NCBI RefSeq assembly: GCF_022701295.1
Contig: NZ_CP033204.1
Span: forward strand, 992,001-1,056,000
Reading direction: 5' to 3'
Source of the DNA: Sphingopyxis sp. YF1
GTDB taxonomy: Bacteria; Pseudomonadota; Alphaproteobacteria; Sphingomonadales; Sphingomonadaceae
Length of the DNA stretch: 64,000 nt
The notes under the pieces are model-generated. The model ran no database searches and was not told the DNA's origin. It saw nothing but the letters and a program-made list of their open reading frames with translations. Positions 53,263 to 63,681 of the stretch are shown piece by piece. The position numbers and the translations under genes were made by a program. Each line of letters opens with the position of its first letter. Position 1 is the stretch's first letter.

Positions 53263-55172
53263 TGCGGCACCCCCGGATCGGGGTCGCTCGACGCGCCCGA
53301 CTTCCATGCCGCATAGTCGCGGTCCATGCGTTCCTTGATCGTGCCGCCCCAGCCCGCCTCGAAGCCTTCGAGCGCGGCCATCGCCTTTTCGCGATCGTAG
53401 AGATAGGTCATGAAATCCTTGGCGACCGGCGCGGCCGCGCGGCTGCCTCCCATGCCATGCTCGATCACCACCGCGGTGGCGTAGCGCGGATTGTCGACGG
53501 GCGCGAAGCCCACGAACAGGCCGTGGTCGCGATATTTCCACGCACCCCCCTGACCGCGCGAGCCCGACGCCAAGCCGCGCACCTGCGCGGTTCCGGTCTT
53601 GCCGGCCATCGTGATGCCGTCGAGCGGCAGGCGGCTGCGTACCGCGGTTCCGGCACCGTTGACGACGAGGTCCATGCCCTTGCGCGCGACGGCTAGCGCC
53701 GCGGGCGAAAAGGGCAGGGCCTCATTCTGGAACTGGCGGTTGATGAGGCGCGGATAGAGGCGCCGGCCCGATGCGATCCGCGCCGTCATCACCGCGAGCT
53801 GGAGCGGATTCACGCTGACATAGCCTTGGCCGATGACGGCATTCAGCGAGTCCGACGCCGACCATGGCTGGTCGTACTTGCGCATCTTCCAGGCGCTGTC
53901 GGGGATGGTGCCGTAGCGCTGGTTGCTGCCGGCGAGCTGAAATTCCTCGCCGAGACCCAGCAGCTTGGCGGTCGGCGCGATCGCGTCGTAGCCGAGGCGG
54001 TGCGCGAGCCAGTAGAAATAGCTGTTGCAGCTCTTCATGATCGCCGACGCCATGTCGAGGCTGCCGTGGGTGCCGAGGCAGCGGAAGAAGCGGCTGCCGA
54101 GCCGGTATCCGCCGACGCAGGTATGGCGTTCGCTGGGATCGACGCCATGCTCGACCGCGGCGATCGCGGCCATCGGCTTGAGCGTCGAGCCGGGCGGATA
54201 CAGCCCGCGCGTCGCCTTGTTGATCAGCGGCTGGTGATCGTCCGCGCGCAACCAGCTATATTCGCTGTTGCTGATCCCGTCCGAAAAGCTGTTGGGATCG
54301 AAGCTCGGCATCGAGACAAAGGCGAGGATGTCGCCGTTCTGGCAGTCGATGACGATCGCCGCGCCCGATTCGCGCCCCATGCGCCGCGCGACATATTCCT
54401 GCAGGTCGGCGTCGATCGTCAGGTGGACGGTCTTGCCCTGCCGGTCCTCGGTCGTATCGAGCTCGCGTACCACCTTGCCGCGCGCGGTGACTTCGACGCG
54501 CTTGGCGCCCGGGTTGCCGCGCAGCATCGGCTGGAAATATTTTTCCAGCCCGTCCTTTCCGACCCGGAAGCCCGGCGTGATGTAGAGCGGGTCCTTGTTC
54601 GCTGCCTGATATTCCTCGGCGGTCGGGGCACCGACATAGCCGATCAGATGACCGACCGCGGCGCCGGTGGGATAGTTGCGGGCGAAGCCGCGCTGCGGCG
54701 CGACGCCGGGAAGGTCGGGCAGGCGGACGAGGATCGAGGCATAGTCGGCCTCCGACAGGTCCTCTGCGACCGCGACCGGCTGAAAGCCCGATGCCGCGTT
54801 GAGGTCGCGCTCGATGCGTTCCATCGCATCGCCGTCGAGCCGCAACAGCGTCTTGAGCTGGCCGAGCACCATCTCCTTTTTGTGCAGCCGGTCGGGAATG
54901 AGGTCGATGCGCAGCGATACGCGATTGTTGGCAAGCGCCTTGCCATGGCGGTCGACGATCCAGCCGCGACGCGGCGGGACCAGCGTCAGATTGACGCGGT
55001 TGCTTTCCGATTCAAGGACATAGCGATCGTTGTCGATCACCGAAATATAGGCCATGCGCGCGGCGAGCGCGGCACCGACGGCCATCTGGGCGCCGCCGAC
55101 GACGAGGGCGCGGCGCGTGAAGGTCAGGCCCCTCCAGGCTTCGGTGATCGGCGGGCTCTTTTTGCGGGGCAT
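53259..55172 (-). CDS. mrdA: Penicillin-binding protein 2
   Basis: 637 residues. One N-terminal membrane segment is followed by a pedestal domain and a transpeptidase domain with the catalytic serine in PGSTLKPM (SxxK), SCNS (SxN) and KTGTAQV (KTG). It crosslinks peptidoglycan for rod shape with RodA. The ATG at 55172 is preferred over TTG at 55184. Confidence 0.96.
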   Translation of the reverse strand: MPRKKSPPITEAWRGLTFTRRALVVGGAQMAVGAALAARMAYISVIDNDRYVLESESNRVNLTLVPPRRGWIVDRHGKALANNRVSLRIDLIPDRLHKKEMVLGQLKTLLRLDGDAMERIERDLNAASGFQPVAVAEDLSEADYASILVRLPDLPGVAPQRGFARNYPTGAAVGHLIGYVGAPTAEEYQAANKDPLYITPGFRVGKDGLEKYFQPMLRGNPGAKRVEVTARGKVVRELDTTEDRQGKTVHLTIDADLQEYVARRMGRESGAAIVIDCQNGDILAFVSMPSFDPNSFSDGISNSEYSWLRADDHQPLINKATRGLYPPGSTLKPMAAIAAVEHGVDPSERHTCVGGYRLGSRFFRCLGTHGSLDMASAIMKSCNSYFYWLAHRLGYDAIAPTAKLLGLGEEFQLAGSNQRYGTIPDSAWKMRKYDQPWSASDSLNAVIGQGYVSVNPLQLAVMTARIASGRRLYPRLINRQFQNEALPFSPAALAVARKGMDLVVNGAGTAVRSRLPLDGITMAGKTGTAQVRGLASGSRGQGGAWKYRDHGLFVGFAPVDNPRYATAVVIEHGMGGSRAAAPVAKDFMTYLYDREKAMAALEGFEAGWGGTIKERMDRDYAAWKSGASSDPDPGVPQ

Positions 55173-55206
55173 CGGGTGAGGCAATCGGCGAAAAGGGGGA
55201 GAAGGA

Positions 55207-55731
55207 TTATCGGCGTTTCAGGCGGAAATTGTCAAACTTGCCGGTCAGGCGGAGGAAGAGCGGTACGAGCAGCGCCGAGATGACCATCTGCGGCGCGACC
55301 AGGCCGAGCACGCGGCCCAAATGCGCGTCGGGGTGTGCGATCAGCGCCGCGAGCGCCTGCACCGTCGCGACGAGCAGTGCACCGATCGCCCAGTCGTGGA
55401 AGAAACCGCGCCAATAGATGCGCTGCGAGAAATAATGGATCGCGATGCTCGCGAGCGTCCACAGTCCGACCGCGGTACCGATCGATGCACCGCTGAACAG
55501 ATCGTCCCACAGACCGAGCGGCAGCCCGATCCACACGGGCCACATTTCGGTGCGCAAAAGCTGCCAGCACAGGAACATGAGCAGGCCGAGTGGCGGCAGT
55601 ACGGGCGAGCTCGCGACCATCGGCAGCATCAGCGGCAGCGCCGAGGCGAGCATCACGGTGACGACGGGGACCGTCTGCATGCGCCAGCGCGAGGCGGGCT
55701 CGCCCAGCCGGCGCGTGTCATATTTGGTCAT
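55207..55731 (-). CDS. mreD: Rod shape-determining membrane protein MreD
   Basis: 174 residues with about five membrane helices, including PVWIGLPLGLWDDLFSGASI, the WxDLF-type motif of the family. It links MreC to the elongation machinery. The start overlaps the mreC stop. Confidence 0.88.
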   Translation of the reverse strand: MTKYDTRRLGEPASRWRMQTVPVVTVMLASALPLMLPMVASSPVLPPLGLLMFLCWQLLRTEMWPVWIGLPLGLWDDLFSGASIGTAVGLWTLASIAIHYFSQRIYWRGFFHDWAIGALLVATVQALAALIAHPDAHLGRVLGLVAPQMVISALLVPLFLRLTGKFDNFRLKRR

Positions 55732-56621
55732 TGGGCGGGCGCCGATGCCGCGGCCGCGGTCGACGCCGCTTCGATCGTGTCGGGGGTGTAGGGGCGGAGC
55801 ACCGCGACGGTATCGACCTTGGCAGGGTCGGCGAGCGGGCGGGCGAGGGCGCCTTCGTTCGTCCGGCGCACGACGATCGCGACCGGGATATTGGGCGGGT
55901 AGAGGCCGCCGGTGCCCGAGGTGACGAGGATGTCGCCCGGCTTGAACGGGTTGTTCGCGATGTTGAGAGTGCGCACGTCGAGGTCGCCGTTGCCGCGCCC
56001 CGAAGACAGCGCGGGGAGCCCGTCGCGCGCGCGCCGCACGGGGACGATATTGTCGACGTCGGTCAGCAGCAGCACCTGCGAGACCGAGGGGCCGCTGGTC
56101 AGTACGCGCCCGATCAGCCCGTCGGCACCGCGCACCGGCTGTCCCGGGCCGACCCCGACGTTGCGTCCGATGCTCAGCAGCGCGATGCGTTTGCTGCTCG
56201 TCGAGGTCGAGGTGAGGAGGTAGCCGTTGGCGATCCCGCGCTTGTCGGCCTCCTGCAGCTGGAGCAGCGCCTTCAGCTGGCGATTCTCTTCCTGCAGCGC
56301 ACTCGTCGCGACGATCTGGCGGCGTGCGTCGGCCAGTTCGGCGCGCAGGCGGCGATTCTGCGATCCCGCGCCGACATAGGCCGACACGGCATCGTCGATG
56401 CCCGAGATCGAGCCGATCACCGAGCGTGTGCCGCGCGCGATCGGTGCCGTCACCTCATGGCTCGCGACGCGCAGCGCTGCGAAACCCACGGGGTCGGCAA
56501 CCGACAGGATCGCCAGCAACAGCCCCGCGACCGCCCCTGTCACCGCGATGACATAAGCGACGAACAGGCTGGTCTGGGCCTTTCGGGATTGCCCCGGACG
56601 CCGATGTGCCGGGCGGACCAT
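55728..56621 (-). CDS. mreC: Rod shape-determining protein MreC
   Basis: 297 residues. One N-terminal membrane helix is followed by a coiled coil (NRRLRAELADARRQIVATSA, EENRQLKALLQLQ) and the periplasmic beta domain (GADGLIGRVLTSGPSVSQVL, GDILVTSGTGGLYPPNIPV). It is second in the mreB-mreC-mreD-mrdA-rodA operon. Confidence 0.94.
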   Translation of the reverse strand: MVRPAHRRPGQSRKAQTSLFVAYVIAVTGAVAGLLLAILSVADPVGFAALRVASHEVTAPIARGTRSVIGSISGIDDAVSAYVGAGSQNRRLRAELADARRQIVATSALQEENRQLKALLQLQEADKRGIANGYLLTSTSTSSKRIALLSIGRNVGVGPGQPVRGADGLIGRVLTSGPSVSQVLLLTDVDNIVPVRRARDGLPALSSGRGNGDLDVRTLNIANNPFKPGDILVTSGTGGLYPPNIPVAIVVRRTNEGALARPLADPAKVDTVAVLRPYTPDTIEAASTAAAASAPAQ

Positions 56622-56638
56622 GATGCGAGCCTAGACGA

Positions 56639-57691
<1,053 letters not shown>

Positions 57692-57871
57692 TCATTCCTG
57701 CATTCGTGCGAACGGGCCGCCCCGCCGCCATCATCGAAGGCGCATGCCCGTCCGTCAACAGGACCAAATCAGGGGGAGACTCCGGCCTGTCCATGGGGGG
57801 CTGGCTGGACAAAATGATGAGGCTGTGCGGGTGGGTCGCGATTTCCGTCCGACTGCGCTAGGAGACGCGTC

Positions 57872-59686
57872 ATGTCAATACGCCGCCTGCCGGAAACGCT
57901 CGTAAATCGGATCGCAGCCGGTGAAGTGGTTGAAAGACCGGCTGCGGCGCTCAAGGAACTGGTTGAAAACGCCATCGACGCGGGTTCGCGCCGTATTTCG
58001 GTGCGAATCGCCGATGGCGGGATTGCGCGAATCGAGGTCGAGGATGACGGTTGTGGCATGACGCCCGCCGACATGGCGCTCGCGCTCGAGCGCCACGCCA
58101 CTTCGAAGCTTCCCGACGACGCGATCGAAGATGTCACGACGCTCGGTTTCCGCGGCGAAGCGCTGCCTTCGATCGCCAGCGTCGCGCGGCTGACGCTCGA
58201 AAGCCGGCGGCCGGGGGCCGACGGCTGGCGGCGCGTCGTCGACAATGGCGCGGTCGTGAGCGAAGGACCGGCGGCATTGGCGCAGGGCACCCGCGTGCTC
58301 GTCGAGGATCTGTTTGCGCGCATCCCCGCGCGTCGCAAATTCCTGCGCAGCGGGCGCAGCGAATATGCCGCCTGCCTCGACATGGTGAAGCGCCTTGCGA
58401 TGGCGCGACCCGACATCGGCTTCATGGTCGAGCATGACGGGCGTCGCGTGCTCGACGTGCAGGGCGGGCAGGATCGGCTCAGCCGCGTCGCGGCGCTCAC
58501 CAGCCGCGATCTTGCGGGCAACAGCATCGGGGTCGATCTCGATCGCGGCGACGTGCATCTGGGCGGGGTGATCAGCCTGCCGACATACAACCGGGGGATC
58601 GCCGACCATCAATATCTGTTCGTCAACGGGCGTCCGGTGAAGGACCGGCTGCTGGTCGGCGCACTGCGCGGCGCCTATGCCGACCTGCTCGCGCGCGACC
58701 GCCATCCGGTCGTGGCCTTGTTCCTCGACGTGCCGACGAGCGAGGTCGACGTCAACGTCCATCCCGCGAAGACCGAGGTACGCTTCCGCGACCCGCAGCT
58801 GATCCGCGGCATGATCGTCGGCGGACTGCGCCGCGCGCTCGACGAACACGGGTTCCGCAGCGTCCAGCGTCCTGCCGAAGCGGCGCTTGGCGCCTGGCAG
58901 CAGGAGCCGGTCGCACCCGCGCCCGCGACGGGGTTTCTCTTCGGTCACCGGGCCGAGCCCGCAGTGCACCTGTTCGGGGCCGACGTCGCGCCGCCCGCCG
59001 AGGACGTCGCGCGCGTCTACGATCGCCTCGTGCCCTTTGCGGCGGCACCTGCGCCGCTTGCCGGGCGCGCCGAGGTTGCCGTCGTCCCGCCGCCGCAGGC
59101 CGAGGCGCATCCGCTCGGTATCGCGCGCGGCCAGATTGCCAACACCTATATCGTCGCCGAGGCCGAGGACGGGCTGGTCATCGTCGACCAGCATGCCGCG
59201 CACGAGCGGCTTGTGCTCGAACAATTGCGCGCCGGGATGGCGGGCCGGGCGGTGCCGTCGCAGGGGCTTCTGCTTCCCGAGGTGGTCGAACTCGACGAAC
59301 CGGCATGCGACCGGCTCGAGGCCGCGGCGCTCCAGCTTGCGGCGCTCGGCGTCGAGATCGAACGCTTCGGCCCTGCGGCGGTGATGGTCCGCGCGACCCC
59401 CGCGATGCTCGGCGCGATCGACTGTCACAAGCTGATCACCGACATCGCCGACGATCTTGCGGGCTATGATGCCGCCTTGGGACTGTCGGAACGGCTCGAA
59501 CTTGTCGCCGCGACGATGGCGTGCCACGGCTCGGTGCGCGCCGGCCGGACGCTGGCCGTCGCGGAGATGAATGCGCTGCTCCGCCAGATGGAGATCACCC
59601 CGCATTCGGGCCAGTGCAACCATGGCCGCCCGACGTGGGTGAAATTACAGATGGCTGACGTTGAGCGACTTTTTGGCCGTAAATGA
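57872..59686 (+). CDS. mutL: DNA mismatch repair protein MutL
   Basis: 604 residues. The GHKL ATPase domain is clear: IAAGEVVERPAAALKELVEN then DDGCGM, HATSKL, and GFRGEALPSIASV. A proline/alanine-rich linker (about 345-410) leads to a C-terminal dimerisation domain with DQHAAHERLVLEQ and HSGQCNHGRPTWVKL. The CNHGRPT motif matches MutL, but I see no DQHA(X)2E(X)4E beyond DQHAAHERLVLE, which does contain the glutamates of the endonuclease motif. AGGAG precedes the start. Confidence 0.97.
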   Translation: MSIRRLPETLVNRIAAGEVVERPAAALKELVENAIDAGSRRISVRIADGGIARIEVEDDGCGMTPADMALALERHATSKLPDDAIEDVTTLGFRGEALPSIASVARLTLESRRPGADGWRRVVDNGAVVSEGPAALAQGTRVLVEDLFARIPARRKFLRSGRSEYAACLDMVKRLAMARPDIGFMVEHDGRRVLDVQGGQDRLSRVAALTSRDLAGNSIGVDLDRGDVHLGGVISLPTYNRGIADHQYLFVNGRPVKDRLLVGALRGAYADLLARDRHPVVALFLDVPTSEVDVNVHPAKTEVRFRDPQLIRGMIVGGLRRALDEHGFRSVQRPAEAALGAWQQEPVAPAPATGFLFGHRAEPAVHLFGADVAPPAEDVARVYDRLVPFAAAPAPLAGRAEVAVVPPPQAEAHPLGIARGQIANTYIVAEAEDGLVIVDQHAAHERLVLEQLRAGMAGRAVPSQGLLLPEVVELDEPACDRLEAAALQLAALGVEIERFGPAAVMVRATPAMLGAIDCHKLITDIADDLAGYDAALGLSERLELVAATMACHGSVRAGRTLAVAEMNALLRQMEITPHSGQCNHGRPTWVKLQMADVERLFGRK

Positions 59687-59777
59687 ATGGGTTAGGACGT
59701 TGATGTTTTAATCGACTATCGTCGATAGCTCGGACGACCATGATTGAGGACTGCAAACGACTGGTAGCGGGCAGATA

Positions 59778-59912
59778 TCCTCCCTGTGGCGAAGCCATGG
59801 GGAGGTGGCAGCGCGGAGCGCTGACGGAGGGGCGAAAGACGCGACCTCGCGGCCCCTCCACCACCGCCTGCGGCGGCGGTCCCCCTCCCCATGGCTTCGC
59901 CACAGGGAGGAT
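59778..59912. repeat. Long inverted-repeat element downstream of mutL
   Basis: TCCTCCCTGTGGCGAAGCCA and the following TGGGGAGG (left arm, about 59778-59805) is the perfect reverse complement of 59884-59911. The 78-base centre is GC-rich with further self-complementarity (CCGCCTGCGGCGG). This is an element in its own right, without coding capacity. Confidence 0.8.
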
Positions 59913-59955
59913 TTAGATATCCGCCAACGACCGTTAGTCACCGCTAGGGATGTGC

Positions 59956-60136
59956 GCCCCGGCAAAAGTCGGGGCCCAGAATGCCGACGCAAACCCAGCC
60001 TGTTGCTGCAATGGACCCCGGCTTTCGCCGGGGCGCACGGAGGGCTGACTTCGGTCATTTTACGTCATCCCGGCGAAGGCCGGGATCCCGCCCCGCAAGC
60101 CATGACGTACCGGTGAGATCCCGGCCTTCGCCGGGA
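59956..60136. repeat. Cluster of four REP-like palindromes
   Basis: Four short hairpins of the type ATCCCGGCGAAGGCCGGGAT occur at 59956-59975, 60015-60034, 60067-60086 and 60118-60136, in alternating orientation. Together with the long inverted repeat they fill the 638-bp space between mutL and the lipoprotein gene. Confidence 0.75.
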
Positions 60137-60324
60137 CGCCGGATGGGGTGGCATCGGTTTCCCAACTCACGCCGGCATTTGCGAACCCTCCGACGGGTTG
60201 ACTTGGACGAAGCCGGCGACGAAGGGCGTCGGGCGGCTAATCGGCCGCAAAGAGAGAATATTTGTCCCGGCACGGAACGGAATCGCCCTGCGGATCGTTC
60301 GCCGGGAGCAAAGGAGATTCATCA

Positions 60325-60813
60325 ATGAAGTTGACGATTGCGGCGTCGCTCGGCGCCGTGCTTTTTCTCGCTGCCTGTTCCGGCCCTTCCGAACCCGAGA
60401 CGACGACCGCACCGGCGGTCACCGCGCCCGCAAAGACCGCCGAAAGCAAGCTTCCCGAAACCGGCGGCAAGGCGCCGATCGAATTGAGCGCGATCGGCAA
60501 GGGCGAACTGCTTGCGCTCGAAGGCGAGCGGGGCTGCAGCTTCACGATCGACGGGCAGGCCGCGCCGGCGCTCGTTGCCAAGGCCGGTGCCGGGGCCGAC
60601 GCAATGACCCAGGGAGCCGTCAAGGTCGGCGCGCGCGTTCAGCGTGTCGCCGGTTCGGGCGATTTTGCCGCCCTTGAAAAGGGCATGATGCTGTCGGGCC
60701 CGGGCCTCAAGCTCGAGATCGAGCGCGCGTCGGGAAGTGCTGCGAAGCTTGTCGCGCACCGCACCTATGGCGGCGAGCGCAGCTTCGACGGCGTCTGGAA
60801 GTGCGACGCCTGA
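60325..60813 (+). CDS. Predicted lipoprotein of unknown function
   Basis: 162 residues. The lipobox LAAC sits after MKLTIAASLGAVLFLAAC, giving a mature N-terminal cysteine. A threonine/alanine/proline-rich linker leads to a small domain (LLALEGERGCSFTIDGQAAP, GGERSFDGVWKC) with two cysteines. AAAGGAG precedes the ATG. No known function. Confidence 0.8.
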   Translation: MKLTIAASLGAVLFLAACSGPSEPETTTAPAVTAPAKTAESKLPETGGKAPIELSAIGKGELLALEGERGCSFTIDGQAAPALVAKAGAGADAMTQGAVKVGARVQRVAGSGDFAALEKGMMLSGPGLKLEIERASGSAAKLVAHRTYGGERSFDGVWKCDA

Positions 60814-60825
60814 CGCGTCGCGGCG

Positions 60826-62391
60826 TCAGGCCATTTTGATCCCGGCGACGCCATTCTCGACCACGCCGGTCGCACGCTTCGACAGCGTGTTGACCGGCGT
60901 CGTCACCTTGTCGACCACCATGAAGTGCGTCTGCCACGCCTCGCGGCCGACTTCGCACACCACATAGCCGCGCTGGTCGTTGGCGAATTTGAGCTCGGGG
61001 TTTAGCTTCAGCCAGTCGTCGGTGCCCTGGCGCTTGTCACTGCCGTCGCCGCCCGACGAAATCGAGGTCGCGACGAATTCGGCGCCGACGACCTTGTCTT
61101 TCAGCACCAGGTCGCCGCAGAAATTCTGGTGCTCGTCGCCGGTCAGCACCACGCAATTCTTCAGGCCCGCAAAGCGCGATAATATGCGTTCGCGCGGCGC
61201 CTCATAGCCCGCCCAGCTGTCGAGATTTAGGATTTTCGCGGGTTCGTCGGGCTTGCGGCGCCGGTCGAGCGACATCATCGTCACCTGCTGTGCGATCGCG
61301 TTCCACGTCGCGCCGCCCTTCGCAAGGTTGCGGTTCAGCCAATCCTCCTGCGCCTTGCCGAGGACCTGCGCATTCTTGTCGAAGACGCCCGGGCAGGCGG
61401 GCTTGAAGCCGTCTTCGCATGGCTGGTCGTCGCGATATTGCCGCGTGTCGAGCAGTTGCATCGCCATCAGGTCGCCATAGCGGAACTCGCGGTGCGCCGT
61501 GACCATGCCCGCGCGCGGCAGCAGCGCCTTGCGCACGGGCATATGCTCGTACCAGGCCTGCATCGCGGCCTGCTTCTTGAGCATGAAGACCTCGGGCGGC
61601 GCGGCGTCGGGATCGTTGCCGGGCAGCCCCATCTTCCAATTGTCGATGTCCGATACCCAGTCGTTGCGGATTTCGTGATCGTCGAAGCTCGACAGGAAGG
61701 CGTGGGTGGCCCGCACCGCCTGCTGGTCGATGTCGAGCAGCGTCTGGGCATAGGCGCCCCGGAAATCGGTGACGTCGAACAAGGCGCGCTGCGCATAGGC
61801 GCGCACCGGCCGGATCGGCAGGCCGCTGTCGAACAGATAGTCCTGCTGATATTCGTAGATGAAATCGCCATAATGATAGACGAAGGCGAGGTCTTCGCGC
61901 GCGAGGTGGCGATAGGCGCCGTAGAAGCCCGATTCAAAATGCTGGCATCCAGCGACGCCGAACTTCAGCGCGTCGATCCGCGCGCCGGGAGCGGGCAGGG
62001 TACGCGCGCGACCGCGCAGGCTGCGCTCGCCCGCGGCGGTGAAGCGGTAATAATAGGGGCGGTCGGGGAGCAGTCCCGCGACCTCGACATGGACGCTGTG
62101 CGCGAGTTCGGGACGCGCGAGCTCGGTACCCTTGGCAACGACGTCGCGGAACCCGGTATCGCTCGCGACCTCCCATTCGACCGGCACATTGGTCAGCGGC
62201 ATGCCGCCGTGGCGTTCCATCGGCTCGGGCGCGAGGCGCGTCCAGATGACGAAGCCGTCGCTCGCCGGATCGCCCGCCGCGACGCCCAGCTTGAACGGGA
62301 AGTCGCGCAGTATGCCCTGCGCGCGGACGATCGCCGGCGCGGCAAGGCCGGTCAGTGCGGCGGTGGCGAGGAAATGGCGGCGGTCAAACAT
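60826..62391 (-). CDS. phoD: PhoD-family alkaline phosphatase/phosphodiesterase
   Basis: 521 residues. A twin-arginine signal (MFDRRHFLATAALTGLAAPA) precedes a fibronectin-like N-terminal domain and the metallophosphatase core: GVAGCQHFESGFYGAYRHLA, FVYHYGDFIYEYQ, SSFDDHEIRNDW and VVLTGDEHQNF. These match PhoD enzymes, which are folded in the cytoplasm and exported by Tat and use iron and calcium. It releases phosphate from phosphomonoesters or diesters in the periplasm. No Pho box was identified. Confidence 0.92.
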   Translation of the reverse strand: MFDRRHFLATAALTGLAAPAIVRAQGILRDFPFKLGVAAGDPASDGFVIWTRLAPEPMERHGGMPLTNVPVEWEVASDTGFRDVVAKGTELARPELAHSVHVEVAGLLPDRPYYYRFTAAGERSLRGRARTLPAPGARIDALKFGVAGCQHFESGFYGAYRHLAREDLAFVYHYGDFIYEYQQDYLFDSGLPIRPVRAYAQRALFDVTDFRGAYAQTLLDIDQQAVRATHAFLSSFDDHEIRNDWVSDIDNWKMGLPGNDPDAAPPEVFMLKKQAAMQAWYEHMPVRKALLPRAGMVTAHREFRYGDLMAMQLLDTRQYRDDQPCEDGFKPACPGVFDKNAQVLGKAQEDWLNRNLAKGGATWNAIAQQVTMMSLDRRRKPDEPAKILNLDSWAGYEAPRERILSRFAGLKNCVVLTGDEHQNFCGDLVLKDKVVGAEFVATSISSGGDGSDKRQGTDDWLKLNPELKFANDQRGYVVCEVGREAWQTHFMVVDKVTTPVNTLSKRATGVVENGVAGIKMA

Positions 62392-62479
62392 GGCTGGTTT
62401 CCTCTGGGAGGCGAATCATGCGACCCTCGATAAACCAGCCATGTGGGACTTCAATGACCGAAGCGAAGGCTTTGGCGCG

Positions 62480-63226
62480 TCACATCAACATCCACAGCAT
62501 CCAGACCGCCATGCCGACCATCGCCAGATTCTCGGTGAGCGAGACGAAGCCCAGCGGCACCTTGCTGCTGCCGCCGACGCAGGCGCATTTGAGTTCGCGC
62601 TTTTCGACATAGACCGCATAGAAAACCGACACGGCGCCGATGCCGCCGATGAACAGCGCAACGGGGATCGACAGCCACGGCAGCGCATGCGCGGTCATCA
62701 GCACGCCCGCCAGCCCCTCGGCAAAGGGATAGATGGTGCCATAGGGTACCCAGCGTTTCGCCAGCAGGTCGTAATTCAGGAACATCGTCGAAAATTTGTC
62801 GATGTCCTGCAATTTGAGCAGCGCCAGCACGATCATGCTGAACGAGATGAACCATTCGGCGGCGCGCAGCGTGAGGGCGTCGCCATAGGCCGCGTGCGAG
62901 GTCGCGAGCGCCATCAGCGCGGTCATGACGAACAGCGCGATCACCGGGCGATAGCTGGTCGCGTCGGGATCGGCGACCTTCAGACCGAAATGGCGGCGCA
63001 GATCGTCGTAGCCGCCGATCCGCACGCCATCGATGAAGGCCTGCGGTGTCGTCTTGACGTCATGTTCGGCCTTGAACGCGTCGGTTTCCTCGCGCGTCGT
63101 CAGCCAGCGGTCGTCGACCGTGTAGCCTTTTCGTTCGAGCAAATATTTGGCTTTGAGGCCATAGGGGCAGGTGTGGCCGGGCATGACCATGCGATGGAGG
63201 GTTGCTTGCTTTGTCATGCCCCCCAT
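62480..63226 (-). CDS. Glutaredoxin-MauE/DoxX-like membrane fusion protein
   Basis: 248 residues. Residues 1-90 are glutaredoxin-like with a single active-site cysteine (HTCPYGLKAKYLLERKGY) and TTPQAFIDGVRIGGYDDL. The rest is a four-helix membrane domain of the MauE type (ISFSMIVLALLKLQDIDKFS, PYGTIYPFAEGLAGVLM) with a CxC pair in ELKCACVGG. Such fusions probably handle thiol redox or metal-related stress. It is divergent from a MerR-type regulator with a shared palindrome between them. The start may instead be ATG at 63217. Confidence 0.85.
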   Translation of the reverse strand: MGGMTKQATLHRMVMPGHTCPYGLKAKYLLERKGYTVDDRWLTTREETDAFKAEHDVKTTPQAFIDGVRIGGYDDLRRHFGLKVADPDATSYRPVIALFVMTALMALATSHAAYGDALTLRAAEWFISFSMIVLALLKLQDIDKFSTMFLNYDLLAKRWVPYGTIYPFAEGLAGVLMTAHALPWLSIPVALFIGGIGAVSVFYAVYVEKRELKCACVGGSSKVPLGFVSLTENLAMVGMAVWMLWMLM

Positions 63227-63232
63227 ATCGCA

Positions 63233-63250
63233 TCCGTACTATGGTACGGA
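63233..63250. promoter_or_regulatory. MerR-type operator palindrome
   Basis: TCCGTAC-TATG-GTACGGA is a perfect 7-bp inverted repeat in the short divergent gap between the MauE-like and MerR genes. MerR-family proteins typically bind such dyads within a promoter with a long spacer. Confidence 0.7.
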
Positions 63251-63258
63251 GTCAAGCG

Positions 63259-63681
63259 ATGCAGTTCACGATCGGAAAACTGGCCGCCGCGGGCGGTGTC
63301 GGTGTCGAGACCGTCCGCTATTATCAGCGCCGCGGACTGCTCGCGACGCCGGTGCGCAGTGGCGGTGACGGCTGGGGCGGCGGCATCCGACGCTATGGCG
63401 AGGATGATCTGGGCCGTCTCAAATTCATCCGCGCGGCGCAGGGGGCCGGCTTCACCCTCGAAGAAATCGGCGAATTGCTCGCGCTCGAAGGCGGCGACGA
63501 CCGGGCGCGGGTGCGCCGTCTTGCGCGGCTGCGGATCGACGCGCTGGATGCCAAGATCGCTCAGATGACAGAAACCCGCGCGGCGCTGGCGCGACTCGCC
63601 GACCAATGCGCGGCCAGCGATACGGGACCGTGCCCGATCCTGCGGGCGTTCGAGACGACGGCTGCGGTACGTCAAGCCTGA
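63259..63681 (+). CDS. MerR-family transcriptional regulator
   Basis: 140 residues. The N-terminal winged helix reads FTIGKLAAAGGVGVETVRYY then QRRGLL, followed by the dimerisation helix and a C-terminal C-x7-C loop (DQCAASDTGPCPILRAFE) like the metal-binding loops of mercury-, lead- or zinc-responsive MerR proteins. It probably controls the divergent glutaredoxin-MauE gene from the palindrome at 63233. The inducer cannot be told. Confidence 0.9.
   Translation: MQFTIGKLAAAGGVGVETVRYYQRRGLLATPVRSGGDGWGGGIRRYGEDDLGRLKFIRAAQGAGFTLEEIGELLALEGGDDRARVRRLARLRIDALDAKIAQMTETRAALARLADQCAASDTGPCPILRAFETTAAVRQA

Noticed and set aside
57875..59623. Long minus-strand frame over mutL
   Set aside because: MutL motifs on the plus strand are complete; the antisense frame is arginine/histidine-rich noise.
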